Position numbers and translations under genes: made by a program. Source: Spirochaetaceae bacterium (GTDB lineage Bacteria > Spirochaetota > Spirochaetia > Sphaerochaetales > Sphaerochaetaceae). From it: a DNA stretch of 7,368 nucleotides. Below the pieces are notes generated by a model that was not told the origin of the DNA, made no database searches, and saw only the letters and a list, made by a program, of their open reading frames with translations. Shown piece after piece: positions 1-6,489 of the stretch (position 1 is the stretch's first letter; the number at the start of each line of letters is the position of its first letter). Where the stretch lies: positions 1-7,368 of the forward strand of contig JAENWY010000112.1 of assembly GCA_016649775.1 (NCBI GenBank). The letters are read 5' to 3'.

Positions 1-20
1 TATTAATAAAAGAGAGAAAA

Positions 21-1859
21 ATGATTTTATATGATTTACCTATTACTCATAACAAATTAGAGACTAGAGATGATGTAGCTAAAAGTTTAAAAGATATTCT
101 AGATCCTTGTGGAGATGCTTTAGTCGGAGATAATACTGGTCTATTTGTTGGAAATACAATGGCGCATTATAGTCCAAGAGGCACCTTGCTTGAAGGTTGG
201 AGTCGTCTACTATGGGGAATTGTACCTTTAAGAGCAGGTGGTTATTCATGGAGTAATCAAGATAAGCATTTTGAAGGTTTAATAAATGGAACTAATAAAG
301 AAAATAAATATTATTGGGGAGATTTAAGTTATGGAGATCAACGAATAGTTGAGATGGCAGCAATAGCTCTTTCTCTATTATTGACCCCACAATATTATTG
401 GGATCCTTTAACTTCTGTTCAAAAAGATAATTTAATTTCTTGGCTTTCTCAAGTTAACCATACTGGTTTTACCCACAACAATTGGCTTTATTTTAGAATT
501 TTAGTTAACATGGCTTTTGAGAAAATTGGTAGAGATGAATTTAATCCATCTCTAATGGAATCTGATATTAGTGAAATTGAAGATATGTATGAAGCAGATG
601 GCTGGTATCATGATTATGTTCCTTTTGATAATTATAATCCTTGGGCAATGCAATATTATTCATTAATATACACTAAATTTAGAGCTGATAAAGATGTGGA
701 GAGATGTGATAGATTTAAAAAAAGAGTAAAACTATTTGCTTATCAATACATTTATTATTTAAACAATGAAGGTGCAAATGTACCTTATGGTAGGTCTTTA
801 ACCTATAGATTTGGAGCTTTAAGCTTCTTTAGTGCTTGTGCCTTTGCTGGTATTGAAGTACTTCCTTGGGGCGTAATGAAGTCAATTGTATTAAAGAATC
901 TTAGATGGTGGTTTAAACAACCTATTTTTGATAGAGATGGATTTTTAACTATTGGTTATGTTAATCCTTCTTTAATCATTGGTGAGCAATACAATGCTCC
1001 TGGCTCTCCTTATTGGGGACTAAAGATATATCTAATATTAGCTTTAGGAGAAGATCACCCCTTCTGGAGTGCAAAAGAACAGGATTTACCTAAATTAGAA
1101 AAAACTAAATTATTAAAAGTGCCTGGTATTATTATGCAAAGAACAAGTGATGATGATGTAGTTATGCTTAATGCTGGACAATATCCTCCCTTTCATATGA
1201 TGCATAATGCAGAAAAGTATGCTAAGTTTTGCTATAGTGTTCACTATGGTTTCTCAGCCTCTTCTTCTTACTATGATTTTGAGAAATGTGGTTGTGATAG
1301 TATGCTATATTTTAGTGATGATGGTGATTATTTTAGACCTAGAAGAGATTTAAAGGTAATAGAGAAAAATGAGAATTATGTATCTACCCTATGGTATCCT
1401 TATAAAGATGTAGAGGTTTTAACCTATCTAGTACCTTATAAAGATTATCATGTGAGAGTTCACAAGATAAATACTAAAAGAGATGTAATTACACGTGAGG
1501 GAGGATTTGCAATCTCTCTCTATCATGAAAATGATTTAGAAATAAAACCTAAAGAAATTTGTGATAACAGAGGTTCCATTTCAATTGAATTACCATGGGA
1601 CGTTAGTATGATTGAAGATGTAGGTAATGAAAGAGTAGCAACAAGCATTAAACCTACTCCTAATTTAAATTACATTTCAACTGATACAATTGTTCCAATA
1701 TTAGAGGATACAATTGCAGCTAATACTAGCCGAACATATGTAAGTCTTGTAGGTGCATCTAGAAATAATAGAGAATATTATTCCAATCGTCCAAAAGTGA
1801 CTTGGGATTTCAATTCTTCTGTATTAAATATTGATGGTAAAAAAATAATATTTAAATAG
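21..1859 (+). CDS. DUF2264 domain protein, putative carbohydrate-active enzyme
   Basis: The 612-residue product matches the overall pattern of the DUF2264 family (typically about 600-650 residues). An aromatic-rich helical N-terminal part spans about residues 20-340, and a beta-rich C-terminal part spans about 360-610. Visible landmarks are YYWGDLSYGDQR (about 97-108), DGWYHDYVPFDNYNPWAMQYY (about 193-213), PYGRSLTYRFGA (255-266), YNAPGSPYWGLK (324-335) and HMMHNAEKYAKF (392-403). Proteins of this shape resemble the (alpha/alpha) toroid plus beta-sandwich of polysaccharide lyases and unsaturated-sugar hydrolases, so action on an oligosaccharide is inferred; no activity is assigned from sequence. 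There is no signal peptide or membrane segment, so it is probably cytoplasmic. The start follows a purine-rich AAAGAGAG stretch about 5 bases upstream, a weak ribosome site; no in-window promoter is visible, so it may be the last gene of an operon entering from the left. It ends at a strong hairpin shared with the convergent nuclease gene. Confidence 0.88.
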   Translation: MILYDLPITHNKLETRDDVAKSLKDILDPCGDALVGDNTGLFVGNTMAHYSPRGTLLEGWSRLLWGIVPLRAGGYSWSNQDKHFEGLINGTNKENKYYWGDLSYGDQRIVEMAAIALSLLLTPQYYWDPLTSVQKDNLISWLSQVNHTGFTHNNWLYFRILVNMAFEKIGRDEFNPSLMESDISEIEDMYEADGWYHDYVPFDNYNPWAMQYYSLIYTKFRADKDVERCDRFKKRVKLFAYQYIYYLNNEGANVPYGRSLTYRFGALSFFSACAFAGIEVLPWGVMKSIVLKNLRWWFKQPIFDRDGFLTIGYVNPSLIIGEQYNAPGSPYWGLKIYLILALGEDHPFWSAKEQDLPKLEKTKLLKVPGIIMQRTSDDDVVMLNAGQYPPFHMMHNAEKYAKFCYSVHYGFSASSSYYDFEKCGCDSMLYFSDDGDYFRPRRDLKVIEKNENYVSTLWYPYKDVEVLTYLVPYKDYHVRVHKINTKRDVITREGGFAISLYHENDLEIKPKEICDNRGSISIELPWDVSMIEDVGNERVATSIKPTPNLNYISTDTIVPILEDTIAANTSRTYVSLVGASRNNREYYSNRPKVTWDFNSSVLNIDGKKIIFK

Positions 1860-1865
1860 TAAATT

Positions 1866-1902
1866 AGAAAAGATTCAATTTAAAATAAGTTGAATCTTTT
1901 CT
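1866..1902. terminator. Bidirectional hairpin terminator between convergent genes
   Basis: A perfect 13-base inverted repeat has arms AGAAAAGATTCAA (1866-1878) and TTGAATCTTTTCT (1890-1902). Pairing continues inward, with one G-T pair, to a loop of about 3 bases. The A-rich left arm and T-rich right arm supply a U-run in transcripts of either strand. It lies 6 bases past the stop of the DUF2264 gene and 18 bases past the stop of the HNH gene, so it probably ends both transcripts. Confidence 0.85.
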
Positions 1903-1920
1903 TCCACTATATTAAAATCT

Positions 1921-2637
1921 TTACATTCTTAATTCTAATAATTCAAAAAACTCACTTCTTTGCATTTTTATTCCAGAGTCATTTAATCTATCTTGTCTCT
2001 CATCAAATAGTTGAATTAAAGAACCTTTTTTTTCATCATTGGTAGCAAAGTGTAATAGTCTATGACAAGTTGGGCATAAAACTACTAGATTTGCATATAC
2101 ATCAAGACTCTTATTTACATTATATTGCAAAGATAAAGGTATAAGATGATGAGCCTCCATATAAGGCCTATTTGTAGATTTAGCAACAAATGTTTTATGA
2201 TGAATATCAATTTCACAGAGATAACCTTCTGCATGCATTACTTGATTAACAATTATTCTATCTCTTTTTGCCCCAATTCTCTCATTGATTATCATCTGTG
2301 GCTTTATATCTACAGGAGTATCTATTAAGGAGAGAACTTTTTCACTGGTAATATCTTCACCTTTTGCAAATTCTAAATATCTATTTAGACCTGCACTATA
2401 CATTTGATGCCCTTTTTTATTTAATTCAGTAAATTCTTTATTATTTGCTAATAAATCTTTTATCTCTAATAACCTTTCTAGAGAATCAATTTCATAAAGA
2501 TGATCTACATCATAAATACCAAGATTAGAAAGCTCTCGTGATATTGTATTAATAGAATCACAGTAATGCTTAGCTGTGGAATTCTTTACACCTCGGATGT
2601 GTGTGCAATATTTGATAAAATTGTTTTCAACTATCAT
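1921..2637 (-). CDS. HNH endonuclease (McrA-like) with N-terminal helical domain
   Basis: This 238-residue protein carries a clear beta-beta-alpha-metal HNH nuclease domain at about 135-200. The HH-LIP motif (H163, H164, P167) is followed by N183, the zinc knuckle C188-P-T-C191 and H192, with H196 after it. H164, N183 and H192 fit the catalytic His-Asn-His set, inferred by alignment to the family pattern. An upstream metal-side residue is C141, with Asp at the position (144) where many HNH proteins have a second Cys. Residues 1-92 form an all-helical region (YCTHIRGVKNSTAKHYCDSI ... MYSAGLNRYLEFA) often seen ahead of stand-alone HNH nucleases; it may bind DNA. A GAGGAAG ribosome site sits 6 bases before the ATG. 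Lone nucleases of this type are commonly annotated as modification-dependent restriction enzymes, but no methylase or other defence partner is present, so that role is inference. It is transcribed divergently from the copper operon. Confidence 0.92.
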   Translation of the reverse strand: MIVENNFIKYCTHIRGVKNSTAKHYCDSINTISRELSNLGIYDVDHLYEIDSLERLLEIKDLLANNKEFTELNKKGHQMYSAGLNRYLEFAKGEDITSEKVLSLIDTPVDIKPQMIINERIGAKRDRIIVNQVMHAEGYLCEIDIHHKTFVAKSTNRPYMEAHHLIPLSLQYNVNKSLDVYANLVVLCPTCHRLLHFATNDEKKGSLIQLFDERQDRLNDSGIKMQRSEFFELLELRM

Positions 2638-2660
2638 AAATAACTTCCTCTATTTAAGTT

Positions 2661-2688
2661 AGTATAGCAGCCTTCTTAAAATATACAA
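2661..2688 (-). promoter_or_regulatory. Promoter of the HNH nuclease gene
   Basis: On the minus strand, TTGTAT (2688-2683) and TATACT (2666-2661) are separated by 16 bases. A TGC immediately precedes the -10 box, giving an extended -10. The leader before the ATG at 2637 would be about 17-20 bases and contains the GAGGAAG ribosome site. The -35 box overlaps one arm of the inverted repeat at 2686-2710. Confidence 0.7.
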
Positions 2689-2710
2689 GAATAATGTTAT
2701 TTTATTCTTG
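2686..2710. repeat. Inverted repeat spanning both divergent -35 boxes
   Basis: Perfect 9-base arms CAAGAATAA (2686-2694) and TTATTCTTG (2702-2710) surround a 7-base centre. Each arm ends in the TTG of a -35 hexamer: TTGTAT for the nuclease (minus) and TTGACA for copA (plus). The two divergent promoters are therefore arranged symmetrically around it. It could be a shared operator, or simply similar upstream promoter sequence. Confidence 0.6.
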
Positions 2711-2736
2711 ACATATTTCTATTAGATAAGTATTGT
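2708..2736 (+). promoter_or_regulatory. Promoter of the copA-csoR-copZ operon
   Basis: A consensus -35 box TTGACA (2708-2713) is followed after 17 bases by TATTGT (2731-2736), a weaker -10 box matching four of six positions. The predicted transcription start near 2743 falls inside the CsoR operator, as expected for a promoter blocked by apo-CsoR. Confidence 0.75.
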
Positions 2737-2741
2737 TTATG

Positions 2742-2760
2742 TATACCCTATGGGGGTATA
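2742..2760. promoter_or_regulatory. CsoR operator (copper-responsive)
   Basis: TATACCCTATGGGGGTATA has perfect 7-base arms TATACCC and GGGTATA around a 5-base centre. This is the G-run pseudo-palindrome typical of Cu(I)-sensing CsoR repressors, and is very close to the operator known for copZA of Bacillus subtilis. It overlaps the predicted transcription start of the operon that encodes CsoR, so apo-CsoR should block transcription and Cu(I)-CsoR should release it. No second copy was seen in the window. Confidence 0.9.
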
Positions 2761-2761
2761 T

Positions 2762-2767
2762 AAGAGG
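2762..2767 (+). promoter_or_regulatory. Ribosome binding site that sets the copA start
   Basis: AAGAGG lies 6 bases before the ATG at 2774. The in-frame ATG at 2750 is inside the CsoR operator, about 7 bases from the predicted transcript start, and has no ribosome site, so 2774 is the better start. Confidence 0.8.
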
Positions 2768-2773
2768 CATCCT

Positions 2774-5038
2774 ATGATTAAAGAAGAATACATTATTGAA
2801 GGTATGAGTTGTGCAGCTTGTAGTGCAACTATTGAGAAAGTTACTAGAAAACTTGAAGGAGTTGACGAAAGTAACGTTAACCTTACAACTAATAAAATGA
2901 CAATTACTTATGATGATACTAAAGTCAATAAAGATAGTATTGAAGATAAAGTTACAAAAGCTGGATATGGTATAAAACGAATTGATGGCAAAACTGGCAC
3001 AATTGAAAATAAGAAAATTGAAATAGATGATGATGAAAAAAAAGAAGAAAAGATAAAGCAAAAATTAAAGTACTCTATTATCTTATCTATCATTCTTCTG
3101 TATGTTTCTATGGCAGAAATTGTTAATCTTCCTGTTTTAGATTTATTTAGTAAAATGAGTCATCCATTCAACTGGGCACTATTACAATTATTAATAGCTA
3201 TACCAATAATTTATATTGGTAAATCTTATGTGATAAATGGTTTTAAATCGTTATTTCATTTGAATCCTAATATGGATAGCTTAGTAGCTATAAGTGTAGC
3301 AACCTCATTTATCTACAGTGTTAGTCAGAGTTTTTTGATTCAAGATTATCCAAGTGTTACTAATACACTCTATTTTGATGCAGCAGCTATGGTGCTAACC
3401 TTTATATCTATAGGTAAATACTTAGAAAGAAATAATAAAAGAAAAACTAAATCTGCTATTAAAGAGTTATTAAATTTAACACCTCAAACAGCTTTGTTAG
3501 TAACTGATATTGATAAACAAGAATTTACTGAAGTATTAATTACAGAGGTACACCTTGATGATATACTAATTGTTAAAGAAGGTTTAAGTATTCCAACCGA
3601 TGGAGTAATTGTAAAAGGAAACAGTAGTATTGATGAAAGTTTAATTACTGGTGAATCTCTTCCAATTGAAAAAACTATTGGTGATAAGGTTATTGGTGGA
3701 AGCATAAATAACAATGGTCTATTTTACATGAAAGTTAGAAAAGTTGGAGCTGATACTACCCTATCTCAAATTATAAAATTTGTAGAAGATGCACAAGGTA
3801 AAAAAGCACCAATATCTAAAATAGCAGATAGAGTGGCTGGAGTATTCGTACCAATTGTAATTGCAATTGCATTTATATCCTCTGTTATTTGGGCTTTAAG
3901 TGGTCAACCTTTAAGTTTTGTCCTGAATATTTTCACCTCGGTATTAGTTATAGCTTGTCCATGTGCCTTAGGCCTTGCAACTCCAACTGCAATTATGGTT
4001 GGTACAGGATTAGGTGCTAAAAATGGCATTTTAATTAGAACAGGAGAGGCTTTAGAATTAATCCATAAAGCTAATGTTGTTATATTTGATAAGACGGGAA
4101 CAATTACAGAAGGAAAACCAAAGGTTACTAATATTGAAATAATTGATAACTCTTTTGATATGAATGAATTACTAAAGATTGCTGGTTCTGTTGAAAAAGT
4201 ATCAGCACATCCTTTAAGTAAGGCTATTGTTGAAAGAATGGAAGAAAGTAATATTATTGGAGATTTAGCTATAAAAAAAATAAAGAATTTATCTGGTAAA
4301 GGTATTGTTGCATTCCTTGATAATGATTCAATGGTTGCTATTGGTAATGAAAAACTTATGAGCCTTTTTAATATTGATACTGCACCTTATACAGATAAAA
4401 TAAAAGAATCTTCTCTAAAAGGTAATACTAGTATGTATTACAGTATAAGTGAGAAAATAGTTGCTATAATTTCTGTTGCAGATACTATTAAAAAGGATAG
4501 TAAGGTTGCTATAGCAAAATTAAAGAGTAAAGGTCTTGAAGTTATTATGTTAACCGGAGATAACCAATATGTTGCAGCTAATATTGCCAAACAGGTAGGG
4601 ATTAATATTATTGAATCAAATGTATTACCCACAGACAAAGCAAAAGTTGTCGAAAAATATCAAAAATTGGGTAAAACAGTTATAATGGTAGGTGATGGAA
4701 TTAATGATGCACCCTCTCTTGCACAAGCAGATATAGGTTTTGCAATTGGAAATGGATCTGATATTGCAATTAAAGGCGCTGATGTAGTTCTAATGAGATC
4801 CCAATTATCTGATGTATATAGAACATATAGATTAAGTTCTCTTACAATTAGAAATATTAAACAGAATTTATTTTGGGCATTCTTTTATAATACTGTAGGT
4901 ATTCCTATTGCAGCTGGCGTAATTTTTGCCTTTGGAGGATTTTTATTAAACCCTATGATGGGAAGTTTTGCAATGTCTCTAAGTTCAGTATTTGTTGTAA
5001 CTAATGCTCTTAGATTGAGATTTAAAAATTTAAATTAG
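2774..5038 (+). CDS. copA: Copper-exporting P1B-1-type ATPase CopA
   Basis: This 754-residue inner-membrane pump uses ATP to export Cu(I). Numbered from the ATG at 2774, it has one N-terminal heavy-metal-associated domain (1-70) with GMSCAAC (metal cysteines C13 and C16), a charged linker, then eight likely membrane helices. TGES of the actuator domain is at 292-295. The ion-site CPC is at 395-397 in helix 6, and the phosphorylated Asp is D439 in DKTGT. The HP motif is H479-P480, and GDGINDAP starts at about 640. The last two helices carry Y705-N706 and M734 with S738, the residues that complete the Cu(I) site in this subfamily, so the substrate is Cu(I) (possibly also Ag(I)). The length is normal for a single-HMA CopA. 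The start is chosen by the AAGAGG site; an upstream ATG lies in the operator. It is first in an operon with csoR and copZ and is derepressed by copper. It looks intact. Confidence 0.97.
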   Translation: MIKEEYIIEGMSCAACSATIEKVTRKLEGVDESNVNLTTNKMTITYDDTKVNKDSIEDKVTKAGYGIKRIDGKTGTIENKKIEIDDDEKKEEKIKQKLKYSIILSIILLYVSMAEIVNLPVLDLFSKMSHPFNWALLQLLIAIPIIYIGKSYVINGFKSLFHLNPNMDSLVAISVATSFIYSVSQSFLIQDYPSVTNTLYFDAAAMVLTFISIGKYLERNNKRKTKSAIKELLNLTPQTALLVTDIDKQEFTEVLITEVHLDDILIVKEGLSIPTDGVIVKGNSSIDESLITGESLPIEKTIGDKVIGGSINNNGLFYMKVRKVGADTTLSQIIKFVEDAQGKKAPISKIADRVAGVFVPIVIAIAFISSVIWALSGQPLSFVLNIFTSVLVIACPCALGLATPTAIMVGTGLGAKNGILIRTGEALELIHKANVVIFDKTGTITEGKPKVTNIEIIDNSFDMNELLKIAGSVEKVSAHPLSKAIVERMEESNIIGDLAIKKIKNLSGKGIVAFLDNDSMVAIGNEKLMSLFNIDTAPYTDKIKESSLKGNTSMYYSISEKIVAIISVADTIKKDSKVAIAKLKSKGLEVIMLTGDNQYVAANIAKQVGINIIESNVLPTDKAKVVEKYQKLGKTVIMVGDGINDAPSLAQADIGFAIGNGSDIAIKGADVVLMRSQLSDVYRTYRLSSLTIRNIKQNLFWAFFYNTVGIPIAAGVIFAFGGFLLNPMMGSFAMSLSSVFVVTNALRLRFKNLN

Positions 5039-5048
5039 GAGATATTAT

Positions 5049-5375
5049 ATGTGTAAATGTAATGATGATAAAATAGATATAACTTTGTGTTCTAGTAAAA
5101 CAAAGAAAAGAGATGCTCATGAAATGAAATCTATGGTCAATAGGCTAAATAGAATTGAAGGACAAGTTAGAGGTATTAAAAAAATGGTAGAAAACGATAT
5201 ATATTGTACAGATATATTAACTCAAGTTTCTGCTATACAGAGTGCTCTAAACGCTTTTAATAAGGAATTGCTTACAAATCATATCAAGACATGTGTAGTT
5301 AATGATATTAAAAATGGTAAAGAAGATGAGATAATTGATGAGTTAATGAGAACTCTACAAAAAATAATGAAATAA
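5049..5375 (+). CDS. csoR: Copper-sensing transcriptional repressor CsoR
   Basis: This 108-residue all-helical CsoR/RcnR-family repressor has the Cu(I)-type ligand set C53, H78 and C82 (IYC, then NHIKTC), which separates it from Ni/Co (RcnR), formaldehyde (FrmR) and persulfide (CstR) members. The DNA-contacting first helix contains NRLNRIEGQVRGIKKMV (31-47). Known members form tetramers that release the operator when Cu(I) binds. The N-terminus has three extra cysteines (C2, C4, C14), including a CKC pair, outside the conserved core; they may bind or receive copper, or may be incidental. The ribosome site AGGAG (5037-5041) overlaps the copA stop codon and lies 7 bases before the ATG, so translation is probably coupled to copA. 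The operator at 2742-2760 makes the operon autoregulated. Confidence 0.96.
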   Translation: MCKCNDDKIDITLCSSKTKKRDAHEMKSMVNRLNRIEGQVRGIKKMVENDIYCTDILTQVSAIQSALNAFNKELLTNHIKTCVVNDIKNGKEDEIIDELMRTLQKIMK

Positions 5376-5385
5376 GGATAGTAAA

Positions 5386-5580
5386 ATGGTAAAATTAATA
5401 GTTAAAGATATGATGTGTCAGCATTGTGTAAAAAAAATTGATAATGCATTGGAAGATGCAAACATTAAACATGAAATAAATTTAGAAGATAAAACTGTTA
5501 GTGTTGATGTAGACAGTATGCAATTATTAGAAGTTTTAGAAAAATTGGAAAATTTAGGATATTCTGCCGAAAGAGCATAA
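5386..5580 (+). CDS. copZ: Cytosolic copper chaperone CopZ (HMA domain)
   Basis: This 64-residue protein is a single heavy-metal-associated domain with the metal loop DMMCQHC, placing the Cu(I)-binding cysteines at C11 and C14 and fitting MxCxxC. The rest follows the ferredoxin-like beta-alpha-beta-beta-alpha-beta pattern and ends in NLGYSAERA. It should carry Cu(I) through the cytosol and exchange it with the CopA N-terminal domain and possibly CsoR. The ribosome site AAGGA (5374-5378) overlaps the csoR stop codon, 7 bases before the ATG, so it is the third coupled gene of the operon. It is at the short end for CopZ but has all core elements. A hairpin terminator follows. Confidence 0.94.
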   Translation: MVKLIVKDMMCQHCVKKIDNALEDANIKHEINLEDKTVSVDVDSMQLLEVLEKLENLGYSAERA

Positions 5581-5600
5581 TTATTGATACTAAATAATAT

Positions 5601-5645
5601 GAGAAAGACTAAGTAGATTTATTTACTTAGTCTTCTTTCTCTTTA
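5601..5645 (+). terminator. Terminator of the copper operon
   Basis: Perfect 11-base arms AAGACTAAGTA (5605-5615) and TACTTAGTCTT (5624-5634) enclose an 8-base loop. With a 3-base bulge the stem extends to GAGA/TCTC at 5601 and 5641. A T-rich tract (TTCTTTCTCTTT) follows. It lies 20 bases after the copZ stop codon. Confidence 0.85.
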
Positions 5646-5660
5646 AAAATATAAAACCAA

Positions 5661-5698
5661 AATCTATTTTAAAACAGGAGAGCGTAAATAAATAGATT
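5661..5698 (-). terminator. Probable minus-strand terminator
   Basis: Nine-base arms AATCTATTT (5661-5669) and AAATAGATT (5690-5698) enclose a 20-base loop. Read on the minus strand, the hairpin is followed by TTTGGTTTTATATTTTT, a U-rich tail. It lies 22 bases beyond the last stop of the decayed gene at 5721, so it may end transcripts coming from the split-barrel gene. The long loop lowers confidence. Confidence 0.45.
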
Positions 5699-5720
5699 CT
5701 AGTTTAATTATTATACTAAT

Positions 5721-6033
5721 TTATTGTACATTATGTAAATAAGTTTTTAAAATTCTAGCTGCATTTTTGGTACTTTCTATAAAATTATCTTGTCCTTAAA
5801 AAGATGTGGTATTAAAGAATCAATATTAAACTCATTACTGTATCCATGATTTTTTATTACATTACTATCTACTCAATTTAAACATAATTTTAATGATAAC
5901 GTTGTGATACTTCAGATGTACTAAATTTATTAATTAATAAATTTACTTATTAAAGTAATAACCTTATCTTCTTGCTGACTTCCAGAAATTCCAGAAGCTT
6001 AAGAATATCCCAATTATGGAAAGATAGAATACT
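5721..6033 (-). pseudogene. Frameshifted remains of an unrecognised minus-strand gene
   Basis: No intact frame exists, but three protein-like pieces lie in order on the minus strand. Piece one (5998-5933) reads ASGISGSQQEDKVITLISKF then IN. Piece two (5872-5780) includes VDSNVIKNHGYSNEFNIDSL and IPHLF. Piece three (5795-5724) reads GQDNFIESTKNAARILKTYL, then HNVQ and TAA at 5721. Pieces two and three join by a frameshift near 5795-5800; other stops and a shift separate pieces one and two. Codon choice and purine richness of the minus strand resemble the real genes nearby. It directly follows the split-barrel gene on the same strand and was probably its operon partner. The family is not recognised; the C-terminal piece is faintly like the last helix of flavodoxin-type NAD(P)H reductases, which is only a guess. 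The 5' end is also missing. Confidence 0.5.
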
Positions 6034-6411
6034 TTAAAAGTTATAAGTTTTTGTAGCCTTTAAAAATTCTCCAATTGTTGCTATACAATCTTTTAAGTAA
6101 AACGGGGCTATTTTATCTAATTTCTTTAGAGGAGGAGCCATATTACCAACTGTTTCAATGGTTTTACTACTATCATCAAGAATAGCAGTTGCCTTTAATC
6201 GTAATATATTTGTTCCATCATAAGCGGTAATAGAAATCTTATTATTATAGTTCAATTCTTTAAATAGATTCATATTTTTAGCTAATACAAAATACACTCT
6301 GTCATTAAGATGTAAAAAAGATCCCATTGGTCTAACATTAGGTTGACCATCTACATCTGTAGCCAAGAAATATACTTTAGCTTTTGCAATTAAGTTTGCT
6401 ACTTCATTCAT
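6034..6411 (-). CDS. Pyridoxamine-phosphate-oxidase-like split-barrel flavoprotein
   Basis: This 125-residue protein belongs to the FMN-binding split beta-barrel superfamily (PPOX-like). It has a short N-terminal helix (MNEVANLIAKAK), a strand-turn with YFLATDVDGQPNVRPMG (14-30), then YFVLAKNMNLFKELNYNN (40-57) and ISITAYDG (59-66). The C-terminal strand FYLKDCIATIGEFLKA (104-119) and the final TYNF match the usual end of this family. Members are small cytosolic dimers that bind FMN or a related cofactor; the substrate here is unknown and no pyridoxamine oxidation is implied. The start at 6411 is supported by AAGGAG 6 bases upstream. The frame stays open further upstream, to 6618, but that would run through the promoter and into the divergent regulator gene. 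Its partner is the HxlR gene, a common arrangement in which the regulator controls the flavoprotein. A decayed gene follows on the same strand. Confidence 0.87.
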   Translation of the reverse strand: MNEVANLIAKAKVYFLATDVDGQPNVRPMGSFLHLNDRVYFVLAKNMNLFKELNYNNKISITAYDGTNILRLKATAILDDSSKTIETVGNMAPPLKKLDKIAPFYLKDCIATIGEFLKATKTYNF

Positions 6412-6417
6412 TAAGAA

Positions 6418-6423
6418 CTCCTT
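6418..6423 (-). promoter_or_regulatory. Ribosome binding site that sets the split-barrel gene start
   Basis: On the minus strand, AAGGAG lies 6 bases before the ATG at 6411. It fixes the start within an open frame that otherwise runs 69 codons further upstream. Confidence 0.85.
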
Positions 6424-6449
6424 GAATTTATTATGATTTAAAGTATAAT
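6422..6449 (+). promoter_or_regulatory. Promoter of the HxlR regulator gene
   Basis: TTGAAT (6422-6427) and a consensus TATAAT (6444-6449) are 16 bases apart, giving a start near 6456 and a leader of about 65 bases before the ATG at 6521. The -10 box overlaps the -10 box of the divergent minus-strand promoter, so the two promoters probably compete for polymerase. The palindrome at 6490-6509 lies in the leader. Confidence 0.6.
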
Positions 6450-6470
6450 AAATACAACTATATATGTAAA
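6442..6470 (-). promoter_or_regulatory. Promoter of the split-barrel flavoprotein gene
   Basis: On the minus strand, TTTACA (6470-6465) and TATACT (6447-6442) are 17 bases apart. The predicted start near 6435 leaves a leader of about 24 bases containing the AAGGAG site. The HxlR-type palindrome lies about 20 bases upstream of the -35 box, a position suited either to activation or to repression by looping or blocking. Confidence 0.7.
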
Positions 6471-6489
6471 TACTACTATTTATGATATA

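Noticed and set aside
2702..3061. Long open minus-strand frame across the start of copA
   Set aside because: It is antisense to a conserved HMA domain and covers the copA promoter, with a hydrophobic, phenylalanine-rich translation typical of antisense frames.
5980..5996. Tandem TTCCAGAA repeat
   Set aside because: It falls inside the decayed gene and encodes the repeated Ser-Gly of its first piece, so a separate regulatory meaning is not supported.
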